Assembly (NCBI GenBank): GCA_965214415.1
Contig: CBDCBQ010000003.1
Location: 2,790,001 to 2,854,000, forward strand
DNA: 64,000 nt
Direction of reading: 5' to 3'
From: RH-AL1 sp965214415
GTDB taxonomy: Bacteria > Pseudomonadota > Alphaproteobacteria > Rhizobiales > Beijerinckiaceae
The position numbers were made by a program, and so were the translations under genes. The notes beneath the pieces are model-generated. The model made no database searches and had not been told where the DNA came from. It was given only the letters and a program-made list of their open reading frames with translations. This document shows, piece after piece, positions 53,201 to 60,984 of this stretch (positions within the stretch are counted from its first letter, which is position 1; every line of letters starts with the position of its first letter).

Positions 53201-53774
53201 CGGATACGACAGATGCCGGCGACGACGCCGCGTCGAGCGCCCAGTTCTCGCCGGTCGGCGTGCGACCGATGTCCTGCGTCGATGCCAGGACGTCGGCACC
53301 TTTCGCGTCGTGCGACAGGTCGGCGATGAACGTCTTGCCGGCCGCCCCCGCCGCGACGTCGCAGGCGTAGAGTTCGAGCTTGCCCTGGGAGCCCAGCGCC
53401 GCGCCGATCCTCGCCAGCGCGGCCTTGTGCGCGCCGAGGTCGCCGTCGTCGAGGCTCGACGCGCCGAGCTGGAGCGTTCCGGAGGCGCCATGCGCGACGA
53501 TGGCGATCGACGACAAATTCGTCAGATGGTTGGCGGCGAGGTCGGCGGCGATCTGGGCGAGGCCGTCATGGCCGGGATCGATCAGAAAGACACGCTCGCC
53601 GGGCTTCACGCCGGCGACGAGATCGGCGAGGTCCGGCACCGTGGAATCGATGAACACCGCCTGCGTCGGCGCATCGCCACCCGCCGCATGCGCCTGGGCT
53701 ACCAGATCGGCCGCGCTCTTGCCCGCGTGCTTGCGGGCGAACGCGTCGAAAAATCTGGCAAAGACGTTGCGCAT
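50262..53774 (-). CDS. DUF4347 / cadherin-like repeat / Hint-domain surface protein
   Basis: 1170 residues; ATG 53774 has GGAG 9 bases upstream. Order: DUF4347 (about 25-215; QAVFIDSTVPDLADLVAGVK, LSSIAIVAHGASGTLQLGAS, LELYACDVAAGAAGKTFIAD), a middle region (220-560) with long beta-rich Asn/Thr-rich sequence, at least two cadherin-like/VCBS repeats (LTLNANGAYSYTAG; TLTLNANGSYSYNANNA), and a Hint_2 domain (about 960-1170) beginning VNVTCFASGSLIRIA with the Cys nucleophile, VRVAAHAFGANRPSRDLYLS, SPGHSVCVGVIAEVLIP and YWHVELDSHDILLANDLPAE. No Sec signal, as for DUF4347 proteins exported by type I systems. Probably a self-processing surface or secreted protein; the cleaved bond and acceptor are unknown. 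Confidence 0.85.
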   Translation of the reverse strand: MRNVFARFFDAFARKHAGKSAADLVAQAHAAGGDAPTQAVFIDSTVPDLADLVAGVKPGERVFLIDPGHDGLAQIAADLAANHLTNLSSIAIVAHGASGTLQLGASSLDDGDLGAHKAALARIGAALGSQGKLELYACDVAAGAAGKTFIADLSHDAKGADVLASTQDIGRTPTGENWALDAASSPASVVSASPFTAAAMQSYAGTLATGPDGQLVIQTDNGLGGQYLNSNATTPTVFEPYSSNPFSSIATNIDPALGIDFEYNSTFHIENAPYAATSSQPTEQGDFKNYFNNAKQADGNTLAQDVANLQTDVKGSPAIDLSNHVIYLPIQSGITSENGFLSIDYTETYVNGVQTVGLSKFHHLETTTGNAAPSFQTAAQYYNGNLYFLDYNQGEGGSNAENGIYRISTTGTNHAPVLIANPSEYGGTASFLTFSALDKPDNRLFFNTLNYNASTEAVTNPQIYVLSNANTAASGDTNVTQLTFASNLAAPPFQYIGALTYDANSSTLYVGNTIQTASKASSTGFDDSASRIYALHLNAAGTQVMSYDTINDVNPNETNAPPVQSLGFVALPTLAVAGTATAVSKTTPVTLLAAAPTITSIDSGGYLASATVKITDATTGSVVSGDTLGLAKNGTFNAFTSTAAAYVDNGHTFNVSYAGGVLTIANQPGSAGENTIAAYQQVLQDVQYKNNSTNTDNRAATFQVNNGAIVNPSGSINTQSFNVVVAKPPTIVAGGYTLKDLAGATVTADAPGALTGDIDPNGGTLTITAVATSGGTAGTVGQALAGTYGSLTLNANGAYSYTAGSAAGAPIGSHPMDGYSFTVTNAGGSATEGFAVTLDRAPTGTGINVTATEAKTTTGAAGAAFANDTDADGDALAVASVSYTNPTTNMTTTGTVGQAVTGQFGTLTLNANGSYSYNANNAANYTTANATGQPTVDNFTYTASYGMGGATAPETLHVNVTCFASGSLIRIARPGTIGDVAVEDLRVGDLAVTASGDQRPIRWLGSRTYDCRQSPGPRSAWPVRVAAHAFGANRPSRDLYLSPGHSVCVGVIAEVLIPIQELVNGFSIAYAPTDQVTYWHVELDSHDILLANDLPAESFLEMGANRALLSDAVDADLPIEVRDRTHADFCRRFVDGGPLLAVVREQLARRAAALGWTAPVSVEPGLRIAA

Positions 53775-53941
53775 CAGACTGCTCCAGAAAAAATGGGGCA
53801 CGCTCGAGTGGGCTCGGGGGCAGCTACCCGTAATACGAGTCAGAACCGTGCATACAGCTCCTTTCGGCTTGGTCGCGGTGCGATCTAGCCAACGATGCTT
53901 GTGAATAGGTTCGGAGCGGCAGCAAAGGCGACGCGCGGCGT

Positions 53942-55402
53942 TCAGCCGGCGGCGGAGAGCGGCTCGGAGATTTCCTCGAGCGACTTGCCTTCGGCGGCGA
54001 CGCCCCACGCAGCCTCTAGGGCTGCGGCGCCGAGCATCAGGACCGCGGCGAAGACGTAGCCGTAGAACAGCATCCACTTCTCGCCGGTGCCGATCAGCCA
54101 GCCGAAGGCGACCGGGCCGCCGACGCCGCCGATCGCCGTGCCGGCCGCGTAGAAGATCGCGATCGCCAGCGCGCGGATTTCGACGGGGAACACTTCCGAC
54201 ACGGTGAGGTAGGCCGCGCCCGCCGCCGACGAGGCGAAGAAGAAGATCACCGACCAGGCGATCACCTGCTCGGTCGCCGACAACCGCCCGGTGGCGAACA
54301 ACCAGCCGGAGATAACGAGGAGGATGCCGGAGGTGGCATAGGTGAACGTGATCATTGGTTTGCGGCCAAAGCTGTCGAACAGCGGGCCGAGCACGATTGG
54401 GCCGAAGGCGTTGCCGATGGCGAACGGCAGCATGTACCAGCCGGTGTTGCGCACCTCGACGTGGTAGTAGCTATCGAGCACCTGCGCGAAGGTGAAGAAG
54501 ATCGCGTTATAGAAGAACGCCTGCGCCGCCATCAGCGCCAGCCCGACGATCGCGCGCTTGCGGTTCTTGACGAAGATCGTCGTGAAGACCGCGCGCAGCG
54601 GCGTGTGATCGCGCGCGTGGATCGTCATCGGCTTCAACTCGTCGCGCGGCGGGATCGTCGTGCCGTGCGCCTGCATCTTTGTCTCGATGCCGCCCATCAC
54701 CTCTTCGGCCTCGGCCTCGTGGCCGTGGATGACGAGCCAGCGCGGGCTCTCGGGGATCATCGTGCGCAGGAAGATGATGCCGACCGAGAGGAGCGAGCCG
54801 ACGAAGAACACGGCGCGCCAGCCGTATTGCGCCGGGATCACCTCTGGATCGAGGAACACGAGCGAGGCCGCGGCGCCGATCGCCCCGCCGATCCAGAACG
54901 AGCCGTTGATGGCGAGATCGGTGCGGCCGCGGAAGCGGGCGGGAATGAACTCCTGGATCGTCGAGTTGACGGCGGAATACTCGCCGCCGATGCCGGCGCC
55001 GGTGAGCGCGCGAAACAGGCAGAAGCTCGCGAGATTCCAGGAGAAGGCGGTCGCCGCGGTGGCGACGAGGTAGAGGCCGAGCGTGAAGAAGAACAGCTTG
55101 CGGCGGCCGAGCCGATCGGTCGCCCAGCCGAAGCCAAGCGCGCCGACGACCGCGCCGATAAGATAGACCGAATTGGCGATGCCGATTTCGGTGTCGGAAA
55201 AATGCAACGCCTTGTCGGCCTTGAGGGCGCCGGAGATGAGGCCCGCAAACGTCACTTCGAGCCCGTCGAGAATCCAGGTGATGCCGAGCGCGGCGATGAC
55301 GAGGGTGTGGAACCGACCCCAGGGCAAAGCGTCGAGGCGCGCCGGGACGCGGGTCTCGATCGCGCCGTTCTTCACCGGCTCGTCCTTGACCGCAACCGTC
55401 AT
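53942..55402 (-). CDS. MFS transporter, sugar/organic-acid porter type
   Basis: 486 residues, ATG 55402 with GGGAGA upstream. Twelve membrane helices; the loop 2-3 motif GWATDRLGRRKLFFFTLGLY and the RGRTDLAINGSFWIGGAIGA / ESPRWLVIHG blocks place it near the sugar porter and AAHS branches. The central cytoplasmic loop is long (GHEAEAEEVMGGIETKMQAH). A proton-driven importer of sugar or aromatic acid is likely; the substrate is unknown. Followed by the Hint-domain gene reading the same way, but 167 bp apart. Confidence 0.88.
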   Translation of the reverse strand: MTVAVKDEPVKNGAIETRVPARLDALPWGRFHTLVIAALGITWILDGLEVTFAGLISGALKADKALHFSDTEIGIANSVYLIGAVVGALGFGWATDRLGRRKLFFFTLGLYLVATAATAFSWNLASFCLFRALTGAGIGGEYSAVNSTIQEFIPARFRGRTDLAINGSFWIGGAIGAAASLVFLDPEVIPAQYGWRAVFFVGSLLSVGIIFLRTMIPESPRWLVIHGHEAEAEEVMGGIETKMQAHGTTIPPRDELKPMTIHARDHTPLRAVFTTIFVKNRKRAIVGLALMAAQAFFYNAIFFTFAQVLDSYYHVEVRNTGWYMLPFAIGNAFGPIVLGPLFDSFGRKPMITFTYATSGILLVISGWLFATGRLSATEQVIAWSVIFFFASSAAGAAYLTVSEVFPVEIRALAIAIFYAAGTAIGGVGGPVAFGWLIGTGEKWMLFYGYVFAAVLMLGAAALEAAWGVAAEGKSLEEISEPLSAAG

Positions 55403-55504
55403 CAGCCGTCTCCCCGCCGCCTTCGATTCATCACAGCGCGACCGCGCGCGCAATTCGCCCGGTCCAAAGGAGGGAGCCGAATCCAGGTCCGCGCCCGAGG
55501 CGGG

Positions 55505-56446
55505 TCAGGCCAGGCCGATCGTCTTGGAGCCGGGCTCGCGCCCGCTCTCTTGCGTGAGATCGGCGACGATCTCGCTGAGGCGCGAATAGTCCGCGACGAC
55601 CTTGCCGTCCTTATCGCGGTAGACGGCATCGACGTAACGCATCCCGAAGCGAATGTCGGACCCGAGATAGGTGTGGAAATCCGCCACCGGCTGACCGATC
55701 GCCGGATCGTGCGCCTTGACGGTCACGAAGACACGAAGCTCCTCGATCTCGTCATGCAGCGCGTGGTAGCCGCGCAGCGGGCTCGCCTCGTCGATTTCGT
55801 GCATCATCGTAAAGAGGATCGCGAGGATGGGCACGCTGGTGCGGACCAGCGGCAGCTCCGTCACGTAGGCGTGCGACGTGCCCTCGGCCGTCACCGTGCG
55901 CACCAGCATGTGCAGGCTCAGCTCGGCGTTGTGCAGGATCGACTTGCGGCCGTTGGCGATGCGCAGCATCAGCGTCTGCTTGCCGTTGTGGCGCGCCACG
56001 ACGAGCGTCTCGGCGTAGAGGATCTTCGCCTTGGGCTTCGAGAAGCGAATGAACAGAAGGCCGGTCATGATCGCGGTGAAGACCGTGCCGACCAGGATCT
56101 CCAGGCTCGAGACGATGTGGCCGTAGGTTGTCCCAGGGTACATCTCGCCGTAGCCGACCGTCGCCAGCGTCTCGAGCGAGAAGAAGAACGCGCTGAAGAA
56201 GCCGGGCCGCGGCTCGTTGGCGACGGCGCCCGGCTGCGCCATGTAGAGCAGCGCAAACGTCGTGTTGAGCGCCAGCTGCGCCGCGAGAAACAGCAGCGCG
56301 AAGCGCTTCCAGTCGAGCGAGATCGCGAAGTAATAGGGGTCGTGCAGGTCGAACTTGGCCAGACCCTTTTTCACGAAATCCTGCGGCGACTGCGGGGCCT
56401 GAAGCACCTTCGGGGCAGGCGGCGGGATCTCGCTCGACTTGGTCAT
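55505..56446 (-). CDS. KirBac-type inward-rectifier potassium channel
   Basis: 313 residues. Slide helix DPYYFAISLDWKRFALLFLA, two membrane spans, pore helix and selectivity filter SLETLATVGYGEMYPGTTYG (TVGYG), then the cytoplasmic immunoglobulin-like domain (LMLRIANGRKSILHNAELSL; FVTVKAHDPAIGQPVADFHT). Normal KirBac length. The ATG overlaps the cmk stop (56443-56446), so it is co-translated with cmk. That is unusual: the site after cmk in related genomes is normally occupied by rpsA. Confidence 0.92.
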   Translation of the reverse strand: MTKSSEIPPPAPKVLQAPQSPQDFVKKGLAKFDLHDPYYFAISLDWKRFALLFLAAQLALNTTFALLYMAQPGAVANEPRPGFFSAFFFSLETLATVGYGEMYPGTTYGHIVSSLEILVGTVFTAIMTGLLFIRFSKPKAKILYAETLVVARHNGKQTLMLRIANGRKSILHNAELSLHMLVRTVTAEGTSHAYVTELPLVRTSVPILAILFTMMHEIDEASPLRGYHALHDEIEELRVFVTVKAHDPAIGQPVADFHTYLGSDIRFGMRYVDAVYRDKDGKVVADYSRLSEIVADLTQESGREPGSKTIGLA

Positions 56447-57111
56447 CCTCGGCCTTGCCTCGCGGGGCGTGCAGGCGCGGGACGAGCAGGCTTGGGCCCG
56501 GCGCGCACGATCAAGAGCGCCGCGGCGAAGGCGCCTTCGATATCGAGCGCCGTCGTGTCGAGCACGTGGGCTTCTTCGGCGGGCTTGAGCGGCGCCGAGG
56601 CGCGGCCGGAGTCGCGCGCGTCACGGCGGCGGATATCGGCCAGCACGGCGTCGCGGTCGATGCGCTCGCCACGGCCCTCGAGCTCGCGCCAGCGCCGCTC
56701 GGCGCGGGCCTCGGTCGTCGCGGTGACGAAGATCTTAATGTCGGCCTCGGGGCAGATCACCGTGCCGATGTCGCGACCGTCGAGCACGGCGCCCGCCGGC
56801 TGCCGCGCGAAGTCGCGTTGCGCCGCGAGCAGTGCCGCGCGCACCGCCGGCACCGCCGCGACGACGGAGGCCGCCTCGCCCATCTCCTTGCCGCGCAGCC
56901 GCCCCTCGTCGAGCGCGGCCGGGTCGAGCCCCGTCGCGGCGCGCAGGGCCGCCTCGGCATCCTCGATCGCCTCGCCGGCGTCGAGAACCGCCAGCGCCGT
57001 GGCGCGGTAGAGCAGGCCCGTATCGAGATGCGGCAGCCCATATTCCGCCGCGATGCGCTTGGCCAGCGTGCCCTTGCCGGAGGCGGCGGGTCCGTCGATC
57101 GCGACGATCAT
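56443..57111 (-). CDS. cmk: Cytidylate kinase
   Basis: 222 residues. Phosphorylates CMP and dCMP. MIVAIDGPAASGKGTLAKRI holds the P-loop; HLDTGLLYRATAL, LDGRDIGTVICPEADIKIFV and RRDARDSGRASAPLKPAEEA with HVLDTTALDI are the family blocks. The C-terminus has a Pro/Arg-rich extension. Start overlaps the aroA stop by 4 bp, the widely conserved aroA-cmk joint. Confidence 0.95.
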   Translation of the reverse strand: MIVAIDGPAASGKGTLAKRIAAEYGLPHLDTGLLYRATALAVLDAGEAIEDAEAALRAATGLDPAALDEGRLRGKEMGEAASVVAAVPAVRAALLAAQRDFARQPAGAVLDGRDIGTVICPEADIKIFVTATTEARAERRWRELEGRGERIDRDAVLADIRRRDARDSGRASAPLKPAEEAHVLDTTALDIEGAFAAALLIVRAGPKPARPAPARPARQGRG

Positions 57112-58487
57112 GCGAGATGCGCCCCGAGCCGCGTCATGTCGGCGGCAAACGTCGGGTAGCTGGTCGCGATCATCGCCGCGTCGTCGACCGTCATCGGCTT
57201 GCGCGACGCAAGCCCGAGACAGAGGAAGCTCATGGCGATGCGATGATCGAGGTGGGTGACGACGAGGCCGCCGCCCGCGACCGCGCCATCGCCGCCCCGC
57301 ACGATGAGATCGTCGCCCTCGATCGCATGGGTGACGCCAGCCTGCGTCAAGCCGTCGGCCACCGCCTGCAGCCGGTCGGATTCTTTTACACGTAGCTCCT
57401 GTAGCCCGTTCATCCGCGTCTCGCCCTCGGCGAAGGCGGCGGCGACGGCGAGCACCGGGTACTCGTCGATCATCGAGGGCGCGCGCCCAGCGGGGACGTC
57501 GACGCCACGCAGATCGGACGCCCGCACGCGCAGGTCGGCGACATCCTCGCCGCCCTCGACGCGGCGGTCGAGCTCCTCGATCGTCCCGCCCATCTCGCGC
57601 AGCGTCGTGATGAGCCCGGTGCGCAGCGGGTTCATCATCACGCCCTCGACCACGATTTCGGAGCCCGGCACGATCAGCGCCGCGACGATCGCGAAGGCGG
57701 CCGACGACGGGTCCGCCGGCACGACGATCGGCCGCGGGCGCAGCTCCGGTCGGCCCTGCACGGCGATCTTTCGGCCGGCCTCGCCGAACACCTCCACCGT
57801 GACGTCGGCGCCGAAGAAGGCCAGCATCTTCTCGGTATGGTCGCGCGAGGCCTCGGTCTCGATCACCGTGGTCCGTCCCGGCGAGTTGAGACCCGCCAGC
57901 AGTACCGCCGACTTGATCTGCGCCGAGGCGACCGGCGTGCGGTATTCAATCGGCGTCGGCTCGGCCGTGCCATGGATCACGATCGGGCAGCGCCCGCCGT
58001 CGGCCTGCTCGACCACCTCGACGCCCATCAGAACCAGCGGATCGAGGATGCGGCGCATCGGCCGCGAGCGCAGCGAGGCGTCGCCGTCGAAGCGGGCGCG
58101 GATCGGATGGCCGCCGACGACGCCCAGCATCAGCCGCGAGCCGGTGCCGGCGTTGCCGAAGTCGAGCGTCTCGCGCGGCGCCAGCAAGGAGCCGATGCCC
58201 ATGCCCTGGACGATCCAGGCGGTGCCCTCGCGGGTGATTGTCGCGCCGAGCGCCTGCGCCGCGCGGGCGGTGCGGAGCACGTCCTCGCCCTCGAGCAGGC
58301 CTTCGACGCGCGTCGTGCCGACGGTGAGGAGGCCGAAGATCATCGCGCGATGCGAGATCGACTTGTCGCCGGGCGGCCGCAATCGGCCGCGGAGCGGCGT
58401 TCCTGCGGCGGCGGTGAGCGGTTCCAGCTTGGTGGCGTGCGAGGTCAAGCTCGGCGATCCGATCCGACAACTGAAATCGTGTGACAC
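57108..58487 (-). CDS. aroA: 3-phosphoshikimate 1-carboxyvinyltransferase (EPSP synthase), class II-like
   Basis: 459 residues; sixth step of the shikimate pathway. LRPPGDKSISHRAMIFGLLT opens the fold; SAQIKSAVLLAGLNSPGRTT, EASRDHTEKMLAFFGADVTV and the late VKESDRLQAVADGLTQAGVT block are visible. The RDHTE and SAQxK wording belongs to the class II (CP4/Agrobacterium-like) enzymes; where class II usually reads NPTR, this has NPLR. First gene of aroA-cmk-KirBac. A TTG or ATG inside (near residue 20) is a possible later start. Confidence 0.94.
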   Translation of the reverse strand: MSHDFSCRIGSPSLTSHATKLEPLTAAAGTPLRGRLRPPGDKSISHRAMIFGLLTVGTTRVEGLLEGEDVLRTARAAQALGATITREGTAWIVQGMGIGSLLAPRETLDFGNAGTGSRLMLGVVGGHPIRARFDGDASLRSRPMRRILDPLVLMGVEVVEQADGGRCPIVIHGTAEPTPIEYRTPVASAQIKSAVLLAGLNSPGRTTVIETEASRDHTEKMLAFFGADVTVEVFGEAGRKIAVQGRPELRPRPIVVPADPSSAAFAIVAALIVPGSEIVVEGVMMNPLRTGLITTLREMGGTIEELDRRVEGGEDVADLRVRASDLRGVDVPAGRAPSMIDEYPVLAVAAAFAEGETRMNGLQELRVKESDRLQAVADGLTQAGVTHAIEGDDLIVRGGDGAVAGGGLVVTHLDHRIAMSFLCLGLASRKPMTVDDAAMIATSYPTFAADMTRLGAHLA

Positions 58488-58647
58488 GCGGGGCCTAGCA
58501 TGGCGCTTCGCGACCTGTCATCAGAGGGGGGACGGCGCCGCGCCAACTTCCCATTTGACAGGCGTCCTCGTCGCCACTAACCGGGCCGCCACCCTCTTTC
58601 GTTAGGGGACGCCCGATTGGGACGATCCCGCTCACAAGGTCCAATCC

Positions 58648-59031
58648 GTGGCGAAACCCGATCTTGGCGGTAAACGCCAATGCCAGAACTGCGCTACCAA
58701 GTTCTTCGATCTCAACAAGACGCCGATCACCTGCCCGAAATGCGGGACCATCTTCCAGGTCGTCGCCGCGACGGCCCCGTCGCGCGCCAGCCGCGCCGCG
58801 CCCGTCGATGACGAGGAGCCCGAGACCGAGACCGGCGCCGAGACCGTGCCGCTGGAGGATGCCGATGCTGTCGAGGACGGCAAGGTGACGGCGGCGACGC
58901 CCGAGGACGACGCCGAAACCGAAGACGAGACACCCGCCGACGACGATTCCTTCCTCGAGGAGGAGGAAGAGGACGACGGTAACGTCTCGGACCTGATCGA
59001 CGGCGATATCGAGGACGACGAGGAGCGGTAG
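58648..59031 (+). CDS. TIGR02300/FYDLN-type zinc-ribbon acidic protein
   Basis: 127 residues from GTG 58648. MAKPDLGGKRQCQNCATKFF with DLNKTPITCPKCGTIF is a four-Cys zinc ribbon followed by the FYDLN-like FFDLN signature; the rest is a highly acidic disordered tail (DDSFLEEEEEDDGNVSDLID). The family is found almost only in alphaproteobacteria, divergent from aroA as here. Function unknown. Confidence 0.9.
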   Translation: MAKPDLGGKRQCQNCATKFFDLNKTPITCPKCGTIFQVVAATAPSRASRAAPVDDEEPETETGAETVPLEDADAVEDGKVTAATPEDDAETEDETPADDDSFLEEEEEDDGNVSDLIDGDIEDDEER

Positions 59032-59381
59032 GGGCCAAGATCCGTCCGTCGTCGGCGTCGGGCCGGTTCGTCTGGTCAGCCAAAAACCGGCGCTCGGCCG
59101 CGCGGCGACCCTCGTCAGATCTTGCTTCGGCACGATCGAACCAGTCTTGGTGATCGAGCCCGGCACCTTGGCAGCGGCTCCTCCCATATGAGGACAGGAT
59201 GGTGACGCGCAGTCAGATTTACGTAACGTTAATACACGCCCAAGTACTGGGTTTGTGCGTAGTGTCGGTCATCGCTTTGCGGCCATAAAACACTTGCCTA
59301 TAGTGCAGACCTTGTGCCGTTCAGTGCCTTGAACTTGCCGTGACGGAAGGTCTACTCGACAGGTAAGCTACGCGCGACGAT
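59032..59381. other. 350-base intergenic stretch
   Basis: No gene or RNA recognised. AT content rises near 59,210-59,310 (TACGTAACGTTAATAC) without a clear promoter pair for the broken gene that follows. Related genomes often have a tRNA-Ala near this point; none is here. Confidence 0.4.
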
Positions 59382-59981
59382 CTTACCCTCGCCGACCGGC
59401 TCGAGCTGCTACGCTATGCGTCGAACTTGTGACCTTGCCCGGGCCGGTGCTGGAGTTCGGGGTGTTTTCAGGCGAGACGATCAACGTCCTGGCAACGTCG
59501 CTCCCCGAGCGCCAGCTGTTCGGCTTCGACTCGTTCGAGGGCCTGACGGATCCTGGGCCGGCCTTTACAAGGGGCATTCTCGACAGCCAAGAAATTGCCG
59601 CCGAAGCAGCCCAACGTCGAGCTGATCGTCGGCTGGTTCGATGAAAGCCTACCGGCCTTCCTCGAGACCCACGACTTCCCGCGACCCGGACTTCTGCATA
59701 TCGACTGCGATCTCTACTCCTCGACCAAAGCCGTCTTCGGCTTGCTCCGCGACAAGATCGTCTCGGGAACGATTATCGTCTTCGATGAATATTTCAATTA
59801 TCCGGGATGGAAGGAGCGCGAGTATCTCGCCTTCAAGGAGTTCATGGCCGAGAAGCAGATGAGCTACGAGTACATCGGTATCGCGCCGACCTACCAGCAC
59901 GTCGCCGTGCGATTACTCCGACACCGTGCGCCCGCGAGGGGTCTCTCTCGCGGCGCCGTGCCACTCGCCGATCCTGCCTGA
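59382..59981 (+). pseudogene. TylF-like class I methyltransferase, frameshifted
   Basis: Pieces: TLADRLELLRYASNL in frame 3, then VTLPGPVLEFGVFSGETINV (SAM-binding GVFSG) with LFGFDSFEGL in frame 2, then PNVELIVGWFDESLPAFLET, LLHIDCDLYSSTKAVFGLLR and TIIVFDEYFNYPGWKEREYL (metal-binding Asp residues) in another frame. At least two shifts; start also missing. The family methylates sugars or macrolides. Confidence 0.7.
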
Positions 59982-60039
59982 AGCGGGTATGTCCCTCGTC
60001 AGGACCCATTCGTGGGCGCCCTCCTCCGGCAGGAACGCG

Positions 60040-60978
60040 ATGACCCTGAGCGACGCCCAGCAGCACGAGATCGACGAGGCCCGGCGCGTCCACGCGGCCA
60101 CGCTGCGGCCGACCGTGCCGGCGCTCGAGGAGCTGCTGTTCCAGCCGATCCCGCTGCTCGATCACGGCTTCATCCGCGTTATCGACTACATGGGCGACGA
60201 CGACGCCGTCGTGCAGGCAGCCCGCGTCTCGTACGGGCGCGGCACCCGCAAGGTCTCCGAGGACCGCGGGCTCATCAATTATCTGATGCGCCATTGGCAC
60301 ACGACGCCGTTCGAGATGGCCGAGATCAAGATCCACGTGAAGCTGCCGATCTTCGTCGCGCGGCAATGGATCCGCCACCGCACCGCGTCGATCAACGAAT
60401 ATTCCGCCCGTTATTCCGTGCTCGATCGCGAGTTCTACCTGCCAGAGGCGAGCCAGCTGAAGGCGCAGTCCTCGGCGAACCGGCAGGGACGCGGCGAGGC
60501 TCTCGCGCCCGACGAGGCGGCCAACGTGCTCGACCTGCTGCGCGAGGACGGCGAGCGCACCTACGCCAATTACGCCTGGATGCTGAACGAGGACCCGGAC
60601 GGCGCCCGCGTCGATCCCGAGCGCGATGGCCTGGCGCGCGAACTCGCCCGCATCAACCTGACGCTCGCGACCTATACGCAGTGGTACTGGAAGACGAACC
60701 TCCACAATCTGATGAACTTTCTTCGCCTGCGCGCGGACGTGCACGCGCAGTACGAGATCCGCGTCTATGCCGACGCGCTGCTCGACGTGATGGCGCGCTG
60801 GGTGCCGCTCTCGCACGAGGCCTTCCTCGAGCATCGGCTCGGCGCGATGACCCTTTCGCGCACCGCGCTTGCCGCCGTCCGGCGCCTGGCCGCCGGCGAG
60901 GCGGTCGATCAGGTCGAGAGCGGTCTCGGCATCCGCGAATGGCGCGAACTGGCGGCGGCGCTGGGTCTGGCGACCTAG
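60040..60978 (+). CDS. thyX: Flavin-dependent thymidylate synthase
   Basis: 312 residues; makes dTMP from dUMP with FAD and methylene-folate. Signature RQWIRHRTASINEYSARYSV matches RHRxxSxNxxSxR. TPFEMAEIKIHVKLPIFVA precedes it; the C-terminus DVHAQYEIRVYADALLDVMA carries the second conserved Arg. ATG 60040 has AGGA 5 bases upstream; the longer frame from 59926 has no homology. Starts 58 bp after the broken methyltransferase and converges on the ABC transporter. Confidence 0.95.
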   Translation: MTLSDAQQHEIDEARRVHAATLRPTVPALEELLFQPIPLLDHGFIRVIDYMGDDDAVVQAARVSYGRGTRKVSEDRGLINYLMRHWHTTPFEMAEIKIHVKLPIFVARQWIRHRTASINEYSARYSVLDREFYLPEASQLKAQSSANRQGRGEALAPDEAANVLDLLREDGERTYANYAWMLNEDPDGARVDPERDGLARELARINLTLATYTQWYWKTNLHNLMNFLRLRADVHAQYEIRVYADALLDVMARWVPLSHEAFLEHRLGAMTLSRTALAAVRRLAAGEAVDQVESGLGIREWRELAAALGLAT

Positions 60979-60984
60979 GGGGCG

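Noticed and set aside
54461..57010. 849-codon open frame on the plus strand
   Set aside because: It runs through the complements of the MFS, KirBac and cmk genes, all clearly real; its low-complexity Arg/Glu/Asp composition is that of an antisense shadow.
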